From the NCBI RefSeq assembly GCF_014207845.1, contig NZ_JACHLC010000001.1, positions 1,798,001 to 1,862,000 of the forward strand: 64,000 nt of DNA, in the 5' to 3' direction. This document shows positions 16,470-24,902 of this stretch, piece by piece. Each line of letters begins with the position of its first letter. Position 1 is the stretch's first letter. The notes below the pieces were generated by a model. It worked only from the letters and a program-made list of their open reading frames with translations, did no database searches and had not been told where the DNA came from. This stretch comes from Chryseobacterium shigense. Its GTDB lineage: Bacteria > Bacteroidota > Bacteroidia > Flavobacteriales > Weeksellaceae. The position numbers and the translations under genes are program-made.

Positions 16470-17057
16470 TTATTTCTGCTTTCTTCCCAGTTCTCCTACT
16501 TTCTGAAGCCATTTTGCACGCTGTATTTCCGTAGAATTTCTGATAATGCCTATATAAGTAGTTTTCACCGGTTTTATACCACAAAATCCCAGGGTTGATC
16601 TTTTCAGCTGATTAACGCTTGGCCTCCCATAAATAAACCAATAATACCATCCCGGCTGATCAAGCGTTGTAATGATGTGGCCTGTTTTTCCTTTCAACAG
16701 TTTATCCCACCAAACCGAATTTTCCCTGTACTGATAAGCGAACCCAGGAAGAAAAAGCCGATCAATAAAACCTTTCATCAGTGCAGGCATACCGCCCCAC
16801 CACACAGGATGAATCCATACCAGATGATCTGCCCACTGTATGATTTCCCAGGCATTCAGCAGATCTGGCTCCAATTCCATTCTTTTTTGGTATCCAAAAT
16901 GCAGAATGGGATCAAATTTAAGTTCAGCTATTATAATTTCTTTTACTTCAGCTCCCGATTTTTCTGCCTCTTTTTTGTAAGACTCTGTAATTCCGAAATT
17001 AAAGGAATTTTTATTGGGATGTCCGTTGATAATGGCTATTTTTTTCATCCTGTTCAT
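16470..17057 (-). CDS. NAD(P)H-dependent flavin oxidoreductase (flavodoxin_2 fold)
   Basis: The protein has 195 residues from ATG 17057; ATG 17048 is also possible. It starts with I-A-I-I-N-G-H-P-N-K-N-S-F, the FMN phosphate loop, and has H-P-V-W-W-G-G-M-P-A-L-M-K-G-F-I-D-R, the signature of the quinone reductase/MdaB-like family. It probably reduces quinones or aromatic electrophiles with NAD(P)H. The longer start at 17084 is unlikely because a -7 box TAATTTTG ends at 17092, only 8 bp away. Confidence 0.88.
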   Translation of the reverse strand: MNRMKKIAIINGHPNKNSFNFGITESYKKEAEKSGAEVKEIIIAELKFDPILHFGYQKRMELEPDLLNAWEIIQWADHLVWIHPVWWGGMPALMKGFIDRLFLPGFAYQYRENSVWWDKLLKGKTGHIITTLDQPGWYYWFIYGRPSVNQLKRSTLGFCGIKPVKTTYIGIIRNSTEIQRAKWLQKVGELGRKQK

Positions 17058-17091
17058 TTTAATAGATTCTTTAGTGTAATCCATCTATTCA

Positions 17092-17099
17092 CAAAATTA
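17092..17099 (-). promoter_or_regulatory. -7 box of the flavin oxidoreductase gene
   Basis: TAATTTTG on the minus strand matches TAnnTTTG. It would place the transcript start near 17085 and supports the start codon at 17057. Confidence 0.45.
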
Positions 17100-17296
17100 C
17101 AAAACTGCCGCGTACCGTTATAAGACAAATGCCCAAAACCTTTGTACTTTTTAAAAATGCCAGATTCTCTATAGTACACCTTCAGCAAAGTTAAACAAAT
17201 ACAAAAACCAATGCAGGTATTTAAAACTTCCCTGATCCTATTTTAAAGCTATTAGGATTCTTTAACTGATACAACTTTTCACTGGTGACAAAAAAT

Positions 17297-17389
17297 AAAA
17301 CCATTCCGGAACGAAATGGTTTTACCTGCTTTGAATTTACTAAGTGTATATGAAGATATGAATGATGTACTTTTGCTGATACAAAGATA
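17297..17389 (-). ncRNA. Possible small RNA, promoter to terminator
   Basis: On the minus strand TATCTTTG (17382-17389) is a perfect -7 consensus. About 60 bp downstream AAAACCATT and AATGGTTTT (17315-17323 and 17297-17305) form a hairpin followed by ATTTTTT. The predicted transcript is about 80 nt with no convincing reading frame. The flanks (17085-17604) hold no other gene. A decayed gene is an alternative. Confidence 0.3.
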
Positions 17390-17459
17390 GGCAGTCGCAC
17401 ATGATATCCTGTCAGGGGAATCCCTAGAATTATATCCGTAAAAATACGGTTGTATGTAT

Positions 17460-17490
17460 AAAAAAGCCCTGCAGATCTCTCCACAGGGCT
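17460..17490 (-). terminator. Terminator of the aminopeptidase gene
   Basis: AGCCCTG and CAGGGCT arms (17465-17471, 17484-17490) are followed on the minus strand by TTTTTT. It lies 115 bp past the stop of the aminopeptidase P gene. Confidence 0.75.
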
Positions 17491-17604
17491 CCAAAATTAT
17501 CTAACAATTATTAATGTTCAGTATTTTGAGTTGAAGATGTAAGTCCAGCGTTTATATCCAAAATAATTATTGACAATTGCCCTATACATCATTCAATGTA
17601 TCCT

Positions 17605-19374
17605 TTAAAATGGACTTACCAATTCAAGGAACCATGCTTTAACATCTCCTTCAAGGTACGGGCCTATCTTTTGTTCGCATGTTCTGTGGTAATCATTCAG
17701 CCACTGAATCTCTTCTTTTGAAAGAATTTCTTTTACGATAGTATCTTTAAAGAACGGGCAGAATGTAAGTGTCTCGAATTCATAGAAGGTTCCGTGAATT
17801 GTTTTTTCCGCTTCTTTTACGGCAATCAGGTTTTCGTGACGGATTCCGTATTCTCCTTCCAGATAATATCCCGGCTCATTGGAACATACCATTCCCGGCA
17901 GAAGGTCCTGGGGATTCATATCTTTTCTGATATTCTGAGGTCCTTCATGAACATTCATAAAACTTCCTACACCATGACCTGTCCCGTGGTTGAAATCTTT
18001 GCCTTCCATCCATAAAGGAAGTCTTGCAATAGCATCAAGGTGAACACCTTTTGTCCCTTTCGGGAATTTTACCATTGACAAACGGATCATTCCCTGAAGC
18101 ACCAACGTTGAATTTCTTTTGAATTCATCAGAAACAGCTCCCAGAGCAAAGGTTCTTGTAATATCAGTTGTTCCTTCCAGATACTGTCCTCCTGAATCCA
18201 CAAGGATACTGGCATCGTTCGTAACCTCTTTGCTGCCTTCACTTTTTGCGGAATAATGCATGATAGCACCGTTATCCTTATATCCTATAATGCTTCCAAA
18301 GCTTTCTCCTACAAAGTTTTCTCCTTCTGCACGGAAGCTTCTCAGTTTTTCACCGATAGAATATTCATTCATGGTTTCTTTTCCTGCGTTATGAATAAGC
18401 CAGTAAAGGAATTTCACCATGGCAACGCCATCTCTTACCATTACTGTCCTGAATCCTTCCAGCTCAGCTTCATTTTTCTGGGCTTTCATTAGATTACCGG
18501 GAACCGGCGCCTTTATAAACTGATTGTTTTCTTTTAACGTTTCAAAAATCATCTGGTTAGTGTTCGGGGAAACCAGAACTTTTTCGTTTTTGAATATTTT
18601 CAGATAGCTGTAAAATTCTTCGTAAGGCATCATTTTCACAAAAGAATCGTCCATCTGCTTTCTGGCACCTACTTCCAGCTTTTCAAGGCCGGTAAAAAGT
18701 ACTGCATCATTTTTGGTGATGACGATGTATCCTAAAAATACAGGATTGCTTTGTACATCACTTCCTCTTAAATTCAGTGTCCATGCTACGTCATCAAGAC
18801 TGGAAACAATATGAACGGTAGCTTCCTGCTCTTCCATTTTCTGACGGATTGCTCCCAGTTTATCCGCAACTGATTTTCCGGCTCTTTCTACAGGATGCAC
18901 GAAAACCGGATTTTTAGAAGGAGTACCTCTGTCTTTCCATATCTCTTTTAATAATGGAAGGTCTGCCAGAGTTATATTTTTCGACTGCAGCTTTTGCGAC
19001 AGCAGTTCCCAATTGGTATTTGAAGTGGCAACAGCATTAACAGCCACTTTTCCTCCGGCAGGAATTTCTGAAATAATCCAGTCTATATAATTGGGTGTGC
19101 CTTCCATTCCGTCTTTGAAAAGATCTATTCCTGAGCCTTCCAGCTCTATAGCAGCCTGGGTAAAATATCTTCCGTCCGTCCACAGACCTGCTTTGTCTTT
19201 TGTAATTACCACAAAACCTGCAGATCCCAGAAACCCGGAAAGCCATGCTCTCTCCTGCCATTCTTCCGGCAAATACTCACTCATATGCGGGTCTGCAGAA
19301 TATATTATAAATGCATCAACATTATTTTTCTGCATTTCTTCACGAAGCGCAGCCACTTTGTCCTTTGAAGTCAT
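17605..19374 (-). CDS. Xaa-Pro aminopeptidase (M24B family)
   Basis: The protein has 589 residues from ATG 19374 (M-T-S-K-D-K-V-A-A-L-R); the open frame to 19434 has no good start. Two creatinase N-domain-like regions precede the C-terminal pita-bread metallopeptidase domain. Its metal ligands appear in D-S-G-G-Q-Y-L-E-G-T-T-D-I-T-R-T, H-G-T-G-H-G-V-G and N-E-P-G-Y-Y. The C-terminus has the extra tail of the long, APP1-like form. It removes N-terminal residues that precede proline, probably in the cytoplasm. It is a single gene with its own terminator. Confidence 0.93.
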   Translation of the reverse strand: MTSKDKVAALREEMQKNNVDAFIIYSADPHMSEYLPEEWQERAWLSGFLGSAGFVVITKDKAGLWTDGRYFTQAAIELEGSGIDLFKDGMEGTPNYIDWIISEIPAGGKVAVNAVATSNTNWELLSQKLQSKNITLADLPLLKEIWKDRGTPSKNPVFVHPVERAGKSVADKLGAIRQKMEEQEATVHIVSSLDDVAWTLNLRGSDVQSNPVFLGYIVITKNDAVLFTGLEKLEVGARKQMDDSFVKMMPYEEFYSYLKIFKNEKVLVSPNTNQMIFETLKENNQFIKAPVPGNLMKAQKNEAELEGFRTVMVRDGVAMVKFLYWLIHNAGKETMNEYSIGEKLRSFRAEGENFVGESFGSIIGYKDNGAIMHYSAKSEGSKEVTNDASILVDSGGQYLEGTTDITRTFALGAVSDEFKRNSTLVLQGMIRLSMVKFPKGTKGVHLDAIARLPLWMEGKDFNHGTGHGVGSFMNVHEGPQNIRKDMNPQDLLPGMVCSNEPGYYLEGEYGIRHENLIAVKEAEKTIHGTFYEFETLTFCPFFKDTIVKEILSKEEIQWLNDYHRTCEQKIGPYLEGDVKAWFLELVSPF

Positions 19375-19682
19375 TCTTTTCTTTTTTAAACACCGAAAGT
19401 TACGAAAAAATTGAGGTTTGGAAATGAAATCCACAGCCTATTTTAGTTAATGATTTGTTATTTTTTCTTTACAAGTAAATTCTGCCTGCAAGTTGATTTT
19501 TCAGATTGAAACCATGTTTATGAACAGAGATGGCTTTTTTATTTCGTTAGTCTTAATAATTACTCTATGATTTACCAAAAATAATCAACAATATTAATTA
19601 CAGCATACATTTAAATACCACAAAAACAATATTATTATTAAATACACAAAGTTTTGGAAAGATTATTGCTACTATTCTTCGT

Positions 19683-20120
19683 ATGAAAGCACAGAATTAT
19701 AAAAACCACAGAAAATTTTACCCCCCTCATCATTTCATTTACCTCCCGATATTAATATTACTAGAAATTTATGGGATTTATAAGATATGGGATGATACGG
19801 AACATCAATTAACCTGGATATTGTTTTCTATTGTAATATTCCTGCTTTTCTATCTTGCTTTTATGACAAGGCAGCATTATGCGCTGGGACTCCAGAACCG
19901 TATAATAAAGCTTGAATTTAAACAGAGATATTTTGAAATTTCCGGACAGAGATCTGATGAAATTACTGATAAGTTAAGATTTGACCAGATTGCAGCTTTA
20001 AGATTTGCTTATGACGATGAATTCAAAGAGCTTTTATACAGGGCAATTCACGAGAATATTTCAGGAGATGAGATTAAGCGTTCTATCAAAAACTGGAGAG
20101 CAGACCAGGAAAGAGTCTAA
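19683..20120 (+). CDS. DUF6526-like membrane protein
   Basis: The protein has 145 residues. Two transmembrane segments (about 18-35 and 44-61) are followed by a cytoplasmic helical domain with H-Y-A-L-G-L-Q-N-R-I-I and a C-terminal D-E-I-K-R-S-I-K-N-W. I associate this pattern with the uncharacterised DUF6526 family, common in Bacteroidetes. It is followed by a small membrane protein and topoisomerase IB, all on the plus strand. Confidence 0.7.
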   Translation: MKAQNYKNHRKFYPPHHFIYLPILILLEIYGIYKIWDDTEHQLTWILFSIVIFLLFYLAFMTRQHYALGLQNRIIKLEFKQRYFEISGQRSDEITDKLRFDQIAALRFAYDDEFKELLYRAIHENISGDEIKRSIKNWRADQERV

Positions 20121-20144
20121 AATAACACCCAAAATATGTATACC

Positions 20145-20312
20145 ATGAGAAAATTGACCTTATACAGTATAACCATATTCACTTTGTTAACCTTAACAAG
20201 CTGTGAAGCAGTAGAAACTATTTTTAAGGCTGGAATGTGGTGGGGAATTATCCTGGTCGTTGCAGTTGTAGTCATCCTTTTTCTGATCTTTTCGAGGGGT
20301 AAAAACTCTTAA
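20145..20312 (+). CDS. Small membrane lipoprotein
   Basis: A 55-residue product starting at ATG 20145. The N-terminus ends in L-T-L-T-S-C, a lipobox with cysteine at residue 20. A hydrophobic helix follows at about 32-50 (W-W-G-I-I-L-V-V-A-V-V-V-I-L) with a short R-G-K-N-S tail. It ends 9 bp before the topoisomerase start. Function unknown; similar tiny lipoproteins are common in this family of bacteria. Confidence 0.65.
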   Translation: MRKLTLYSITIFTLLTLTSCEAVETIFKAGMWWGIILVVAVVVILFLIFSRGKNS

Positions 20313-20321
20313 CCATTCTTT

Positions 20322-21431
20322 ATGGAGAAGAATACTGATCTGGAAATTATTTCCCACTTGAAGCCTTCAAAGATTGTGAAGATCATGAAGGATCCTGAGG
20401 CCTCCGCAAAGGCGGTACATCTTGTATATACCACCGATGCGGAAACTGAAGGGATTACGAGGAAAAAAACCGGAAAAAAGTATTCTTATTATAAAGACGG
20501 CGAAAAACTTAAGGACAAAGACGAAATTACCAGAATCAATAAGCTTGTCATCCCTCCCGCCTGGGAAAATGTCTGGATCTGTGCTTTGGATAATGGCCAT
20601 CTTCAGGCTACGGGTTTTGATGTAAAACACAGAAAACAGTATCGCTATCATCCTTTATGGAGCGCTCTGAGGAATCATACCAAATTTTACAGAATGCTTC
20701 AGTTCGGATATGCCCTCCCTGAAATCCGGCTTCATGTGGAGCAGGACCTTGCCTTACGAAATTTTGAGAAAAGGAAAATTCTGGCATTAATTGTTAGTTT
20801 AATGCAGCATACCAATATCCGTATTGGTAACAATGCGTATGAAAAGCTGTACGGCTCTTTCGGGTTAACAACTTTAAAGGACAAGCATGTAAAAATTAAA
20901 GGTCAAAAGATTACTTTTTCATTTAAAGGTAAAAAAGGCATCATGCATACTATTGACCTGAGGAGCAGAAGACTTTCAAAACTTGTGCAAAAATGCAGGG
21001 ATATTCCCGGCAAAGAGCTTTTCCAGTATTTTGATGAGGAAGGAAACCGTCATTCGGTAGATTCAGGAATGGTAAATGAATACATTAAGGAAATAAGCGG
21101 AGAAGATTTCACAGCTAAAGATTTCAGAACATGGTCGGGAACCGTAAGTGCCCTGATTGCCTTTAAAGAGATAGGCTATGCCGAAAGCAACAGCGAATAT
21201 AAAAAGAAAGTGAAAGAAGCTTTAGAGATTGTAGCCGAACATCTGGGGAACACCAGTACAGTGTGCAGAAAATATTATGTACATCCCCTGGTAATCAATC
21301 TTTATGAAAATAATACGATCAAAAAATACTTGGATGAGCTCGAACAAATTGAGGAAAATGACGGAAAAGCAGGCCTGACCCAGGAAGAAAAACTTGTGCT
21401 GAAAATCCTGGAAAAAGAAAAGTTGCAGTGA
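20322..21431 (+). CDS. DNA topoisomerase IB
   Basis: The protein has 369 residues. It is a bacterial type IB (poxvirus-like) enzyme that relaxes supercoils through a 3'-phosphotyrosyl link. Signatures are the N-terminal P-P-A-W-E-N-V-W-I-C segment, R-I-G-N-N-A-Y, K-D-F-R-T-W-S-G-T and the active-site region S-T-V-C-R-K-Y-Y319-V-H-P, where Tyr319 is the likely nucleophile. It closely follows a small lipoprotein gene, with which it may be co-transcribed. Confidence 0.92.
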   Translation: MEKNTDLEIISHLKPSKIVKIMKDPEASAKAVHLVYTTDAETEGITRKKTGKKYSYYKDGEKLKDKDEITRINKLVIPPAWENVWICALDNGHLQATGFDVKHRKQYRYHPLWSALRNHTKFYRMLQFGYALPEIRLHVEQDLALRNFEKRKILALIVSLMQHTNIRIGNNAYEKLYGSFGLTTLKDKHVKIKGQKITFSFKGKKGIMHTIDLRSRRLSKLVQKCRDIPGKELFQYFDEEGNRHSVDSGMVNEYIKEISGEDFTAKDFRTWSGTVSALIAFKEIGYAESNSEYKKKVKEALEIVAEHLGNTSTVCRKYYVHPLVINLYENNTIKKYLDELEQIEENDGKAGLTQEEKLVLKILEKEKLQ

Positions 21432-21818
21432 AGTATGGAAGATGGGAGCATGAAGAGGGAAGTTATTGAAGTTAGGGGTTTTAATTTTTAATATTTGATT
21501 CGTTTTATGTTATAAAACACTCTAGTTTTTCAGGAGATTATCAGGCATTTATTAAAACTGCCAATACTATATAGTATTATTTCTGGTCATTAAATTTAAT
21601 TAATTGTTTTAAAGCTATATACTTTGCTGTGAATTTAAAAAATCATGCAAATATTGATCACATTCCATTATTAAATAATAATAAAAACTTTATTTTTTTG
21701 AATATAAATCAGTAAAAAGTTCTTTTTTACAGAGGCAAGCTGTTTTTTTTTCTTTGCGTTAATTATTGTAAATTTGTATACCAACATATGGATTAATTTT
21801 AAAATAATACAACATAAT
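21432..21818. other. Spacer upstream of pruA
   Basis: It begins with a purine-rich stretch (21432-21475, words such as GGAAGATGGGAGCATGAAGAGGGAA split by short gaps) that resembles sequence at 61,620-61,680. The rest is AT-rich without a gene. It ends with the pruA promoter region. Confidence 0.4.
21769..21776 (+). promoter_or_regulatory. pruA: -7 box of pruA
   Basis: TAAATTTG matches the TAnnTTTG consensus and lies 42 bp before the ATG at 21819. It supports that start over the longer frame beginning at 21774. Confidence 0.5.
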
Positions 21819-23444
21819 ATGTCAAAAGCAATTTCGCAAGTACCATTTGCAGTAAACGAGCCGGTAAATTCTTATGTACCGGGATCTCCAGAAGTTAAAA
21901 GCCTTATCGCCACTTACAAAAAGATGTGGGCTGAAAAGACGGAAATCCCAATGATCATTAACGGAAAGGAGGTAAAAACCAACGAAAAAGTTCAGCTTCA
22001 GTCTCCTCAGGATCATGCTCACGATTTCGGATTTTACTATAAAGGTACCATGCAGCATGTAGATGACGCTATCAACGCGGCACTGGCAGCTAAAAAAGAA
22101 TGGAACGAACTGGGCTGGGAACACCGTGCAGCTATTTTCCTGAAGGCAGCTGACCTTTTGGCCGGGCCTTACAGAGATGTGATCAACGCAGCAACGATGA
22201 TCGGGCAGTCTAAAAATGTTCACCAGGCTGAAATTGATTCTGCATGTGAATTCATCGACTTCCTGAGATTCAATGTAGAATTCATGACTGAAATGTATTC
22301 TGAACAGCCGGTTTCCGACAGCGGAATCTGGAACCGTGTAGAGTACAGACCATTGGAAGGATTCTGTTTTGCAGTAACTCCGTTCAACTTTACTGCGATC
22401 TCCGGAAACTTACCTACATGTATGGCCATGCTTGGAAATGTTGTAGTCTGGAAGCCTTCCGACAAGCAGGTTTATTCTGCGAAAGTAATCATGGATGTAT
22501 TAATTGAGGCGGGTCTTCCTGCAGGAGTTATCAACATGATATTCACAGATGGAAAAGAAACGGCTGAAAAAGTATTGGCACATCCTGATTTTGCAGGCCT
22601 TCACTTTACAGGTTCTACAAAAGTATTCCAGGGAATGTGGAAAATGATCGGTGATAATATCCATAATTACAGAACATACCCGAGAATCGTTGGGGAAACT
22701 GGTGGAAAAGACTTCGTAATCGCTCACCCTTCTTCTAATGTAGAAGCTGTAGCAACTGCTTTGGTAAGAGGTTCTTTTGAATACCAGGGGCAGAAATGTT
22801 CTGCGGCTTCAAGAGCTTATGTTCCTAAATCTCTTTGGGCTGACGTGAAAAAAGTAATGGAAACCCAGATAAATTCTATTAAAATAGGTTCTCCTGAAGA
22901 TCCATCCAACTTCGTGAATGCGGTAATCGACAAGAATTCTTTCGAGAAATGTAAAGGTTATATCGACAGAGCGAATGCATCCGGTGAAGCTAAAGTAGCC
23001 ATAGGTGGAAAAGTTGACGATTCTAAAGGATGGTTTGTACACCCAACTGTAATTGAAACAACCAATCCTCATTATGAAAGTATGGTTGAAGAGATTTTCG
23101 GCCCTATCTTATCTGTTTATATATATGAAGATCAGGACTGGAAAGAGACTTTAAAACTGGTAGATTCCACTTCTCCTTATTCGTTGACAGGTTCTGTTTT
23201 TGCACAAGACCGTTACGCAATTAATGAGGCTTTTAAAGCTTTAGAAAATGCTTCAGGTAACTTCTACATCAATGATAAACCGACTGGTGCGGTAGTAGGA
23301 CAGCAGCCTTTCGGAGGTGGAAGAGCTTCAGGTACGAATGATAAGGCAGGTTCCAAGATGAACTTGTTGAGATGGACTTCCGTAAGAAGCATCAAAGAAA
23401 CTTTTGTTTCTCCAAAAGATTATAAATATCCATACCTTGGATAG
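21819..23444 (+). CDS. pruA: L-glutamate gamma-semialdehyde dehydrogenase
   Basis: The protein has 541 residues from ATG 21819 (M-S-K-A-I-S-Q-V-P-F). It oxidises glutamate semialdehyde, formed from proline, to glutamate with NAD. Aldehyde dehydrogenase residues are present: N in P-F-N-F-T-A, the general base E293 in G-E-T-G-G-K-D and the nucleophile C327 in G-Q-K-C-S-A-A-S-R. The G-G-R-A-S-G-T-N-D segment near the C-terminus fits the pruA (P5C dehydrogenase) subfamily. No proline dehydrogenase is adjacent. Confidence 0.95.
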   Translation: MSKAISQVPFAVNEPVNSYVPGSPEVKSLIATYKKMWAEKTEIPMIINGKEVKTNEKVQLQSPQDHAHDFGFYYKGTMQHVDDAINAALAAKKEWNELGWEHRAAIFLKAADLLAGPYRDVINAATMIGQSKNVHQAEIDSACEFIDFLRFNVEFMTEMYSEQPVSDSGIWNRVEYRPLEGFCFAVTPFNFTAISGNLPTCMAMLGNVVVWKPSDKQVYSAKVIMDVLIEAGLPAGVINMIFTDGKETAEKVLAHPDFAGLHFTGSTKVFQGMWKMIGDNIHNYRTYPRIVGETGGKDFVIAHPSSNVEAVATALVRGSFEYQGQKCSAASRAYVPKSLWADVKKVMETQINSIKIGSPEDPSNFVNAVIDKNSFEKCKGYIDRANASGEAKVAIGGKVDDSKGWFVHPTVIETTNPHYESMVEEIFGPILSVYIYEDQDWKETLKLVDSTSPYSLTGSVFAQDRYAINEAFKALENASGNFYINDKPTGAVVGQQPFGGGRASGTNDKAGSKMNLLRWTSVRSIKETFVSPKDYKYPYLG

Positions 23445-23508
23445 GAATCAGCCAGCAAACAACCATTGCTCAATGATGAGTAATCTGTAATGAGCAATGA
23501 GTAATCAT

Positions 23509-23545
23509 AAAATCCCTGAAAATTATATTTTTCGGGGATTTTTAT
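23509..23545 (+). terminator. pruA: pruA terminator
   Basis: AAATCCCTGAAAA pairs with TTTTTCGGGGATTT across a TTATA loop and is followed by TTTTATTTT. The spacer before it (23,470-23,505) holds repeated words ATGAGTAAT and AATGAGCAATGAG. Confidence 0.8.
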
Positions 23546-23713
23546 TTTATACGATGTATAACTAACACCCTAATCCCTATATTACCTATCACCTGCAACC
23601 TATACCTTTCTCCCTAACACCTTTTAACAAACTTTATCTATGTTTTAATACTTTATAATACCGGTTAGGAACAATTATTGAACTTTTAACAACAACACCA
23701 AAAATAAAATATT

Positions 23714-23926
23714 ATGAGAAAGTTTTTGATAGCAGCCGCAGGTTTAGGAATAATAGCTGTGAGCTGCGGGACCAAAGAATCTTCCATGTCATCCGGTAAT
23801 GCTGATTCAACAGCAGTAAACAATACCAAAACCGTAATACCGACTACAACGGATTCTACAAAGATGACAACCGATACAACCAGGATTAAGATAGATTCAA
23901 CGGCAACCGTGCCTCAGACTAAATAG
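23714..23926 (+). CDS. Small Thr/Ser-rich lipoprotein
   Basis: The protein has 70 residues. The signal M-R-K-F-L-I-A-A-A-G-L-G-I-I-A-V-S-C has a lipobox with cysteine at 18. The mature part is low-complexity, rich in Thr, Ser, Asp and Lys (T-T-D-S-T-K-M-T-T-D-T-T-R). It resembles the lipoprotein at 24166 in design and tail composition. Function unknown. Confidence 0.7.
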   Translation: MRKFLIAAAGLGIIAVSCGTKESSMSSGNADSTAVNNTKTVIPTTTDSTKMTTDTTRIKIDSTATVPQTK

Positions 23927-24129
23927 ATACAACAATAAGTCTAATTTAAAAATGGAAAATCCGCAGATGAAAGTTCTGTGGATTTTTTTATTCAGATTGC
24001 ACAGGCCCGAAACAAGCATGCTGTAAGATTAATATGTTTCAAAAATTCAATATTTATATAATTTATCAAACAAAATACTTTCAATACAGAATATATAACC
24101 AACAAGTATAAAATGACAGTAATATTATT

Positions 24130-24137
24130 TATATTTG
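24130..24137 (+). promoter_or_regulatory. -7 box of the small lipoprotein gene
   Basis: TATATTTG matches TAnnTTTG, 28 bp before the ATG at 24166. Confidence 0.45.
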
Positions 24138-24165
24138 ATAGTATTAAACATCAAAATTAATTATT

Positions 24166-24375
24166 ATGAAAAAATTATGGACAGGAGCTGTTTTGGGAAT
24201 ATTATTTTTGGGAAGCTGCGCCCAGAATAAAGAAAAAAGAGAAGAGTTCAAAGAAGAGCACAATAAGGATTCTCTGAGGAATAAAATGGGGGATTCGGCT
24301 GTTGCCAATTCTGAACCGGCCCCGGTTACCCAGGATACCGCCAAAATAAAAACAGACAGTCTGAAGGCAAAATAA
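24166..24375 (+). CDS. Small charged lipoprotein
   Basis: The protein has 69 residues. The signal M-K-K-L-W-T-G-A-V-L-G-I-L-F-L-G-S-C places the lipidated cysteine at 18. The mature part is rich in Lys, Glu and Asp (N-K-E-K-R-E-E-F-K-E-E-H-N) and ends D-T-A-K-I-K-T-D-S-L-K-A-K, similar to the D-T-T-R-I-K-I-D-S-T tail of the 23714 protein. The two may be paralogues. Function unknown. Confidence 0.7.
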   Translation: MKKLWTGAVLGILFLGSCAQNKEKREEFKEEHNKDSLRNKMGDSAVANSEPAPVTQDTAKIKTDSLKAK

Positions 24376-24405
24376 AAACAAATCCGCGGCATTGCTGCGG
24401 ATTTG
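24371..24405 (-). terminator. Hairpin with its T run on the minus strand
   Basis: CAAATCCGC (24379-24387) pairs with GCGGATTTG (24397-24405). The T run (GTTTTTATTTT) is on the minus strand, while the plus strand continues CACTTAAAA. It thus fits best as a stop for minus-strand transcription entering from the AraC-type gene, although it sits right after a plus-strand gene. Confidence 0.5.
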
Positions 24406-24902
24406 CACTTAAAAAAACTTGACTGAAAAAAACCGGGCAATCAACCCCGATTATATTATAAATATTTTACCGGCTCTCACCTTCTTAATAAAAGTATTTG
24501 GTATCAGATAATCATTTCTGCCATCATTCTTATATCTTGTTTAAATTTCAACAATCTTAAAGACAACGTTACCTCCCTGAAAAAGCTTTGGGGGAAATTC
24601 CCCCTCAGCTTCGAACATGTCGTTTCCTTCACAATGATATCCAGGGCCGTATTACCAAAGCAGCAATAGAAAAATACTCCGTAATTACCATCTGTTTAAG
24701 GACTATTAAAAGTTTTCATGGCTTATGGTTCGAACGCTGTTCTGCTTTATGGAAATCAGAGATTAAAATGAGTGACAAAGGCAAAATACCTTTCCCCATA
24801 AAGCTGGCGCAAAGATATAGATGTGAAGGTCTTACGTAAAAACAATAGGTTAGCCATTTTCACGAAAATGAAAAGACAGAATCCATACAAACACAGTACC
24901 TC
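24406..24902. other. Gene-free spacer
   Basis: About 500 bp with no credible gene. A GGGGGAA-ATT-CCCCC hairpin lies near 24590. An 83-codon frame at 24588-24839 lacks any family feature and I do not call it. The stretch may be a decayed gene or hold the 3' region of the minus-strand AraC-type transcript. Confidence 0.4.

Noticed and set aside
17221..17494. Two overlapping minus-strand frames of 71 and 87 codons
   Set aside because: Composition is not protein-like, the frames start inside the aminopeptidase terminator, and a promoter and hairpin within them suggest a non-coding transcript instead.
24588..24839. Plus-strand frame of 83 codons in the spacer
   Set aside because: No start context, no family features and unusual residue use; treated as non-coding.
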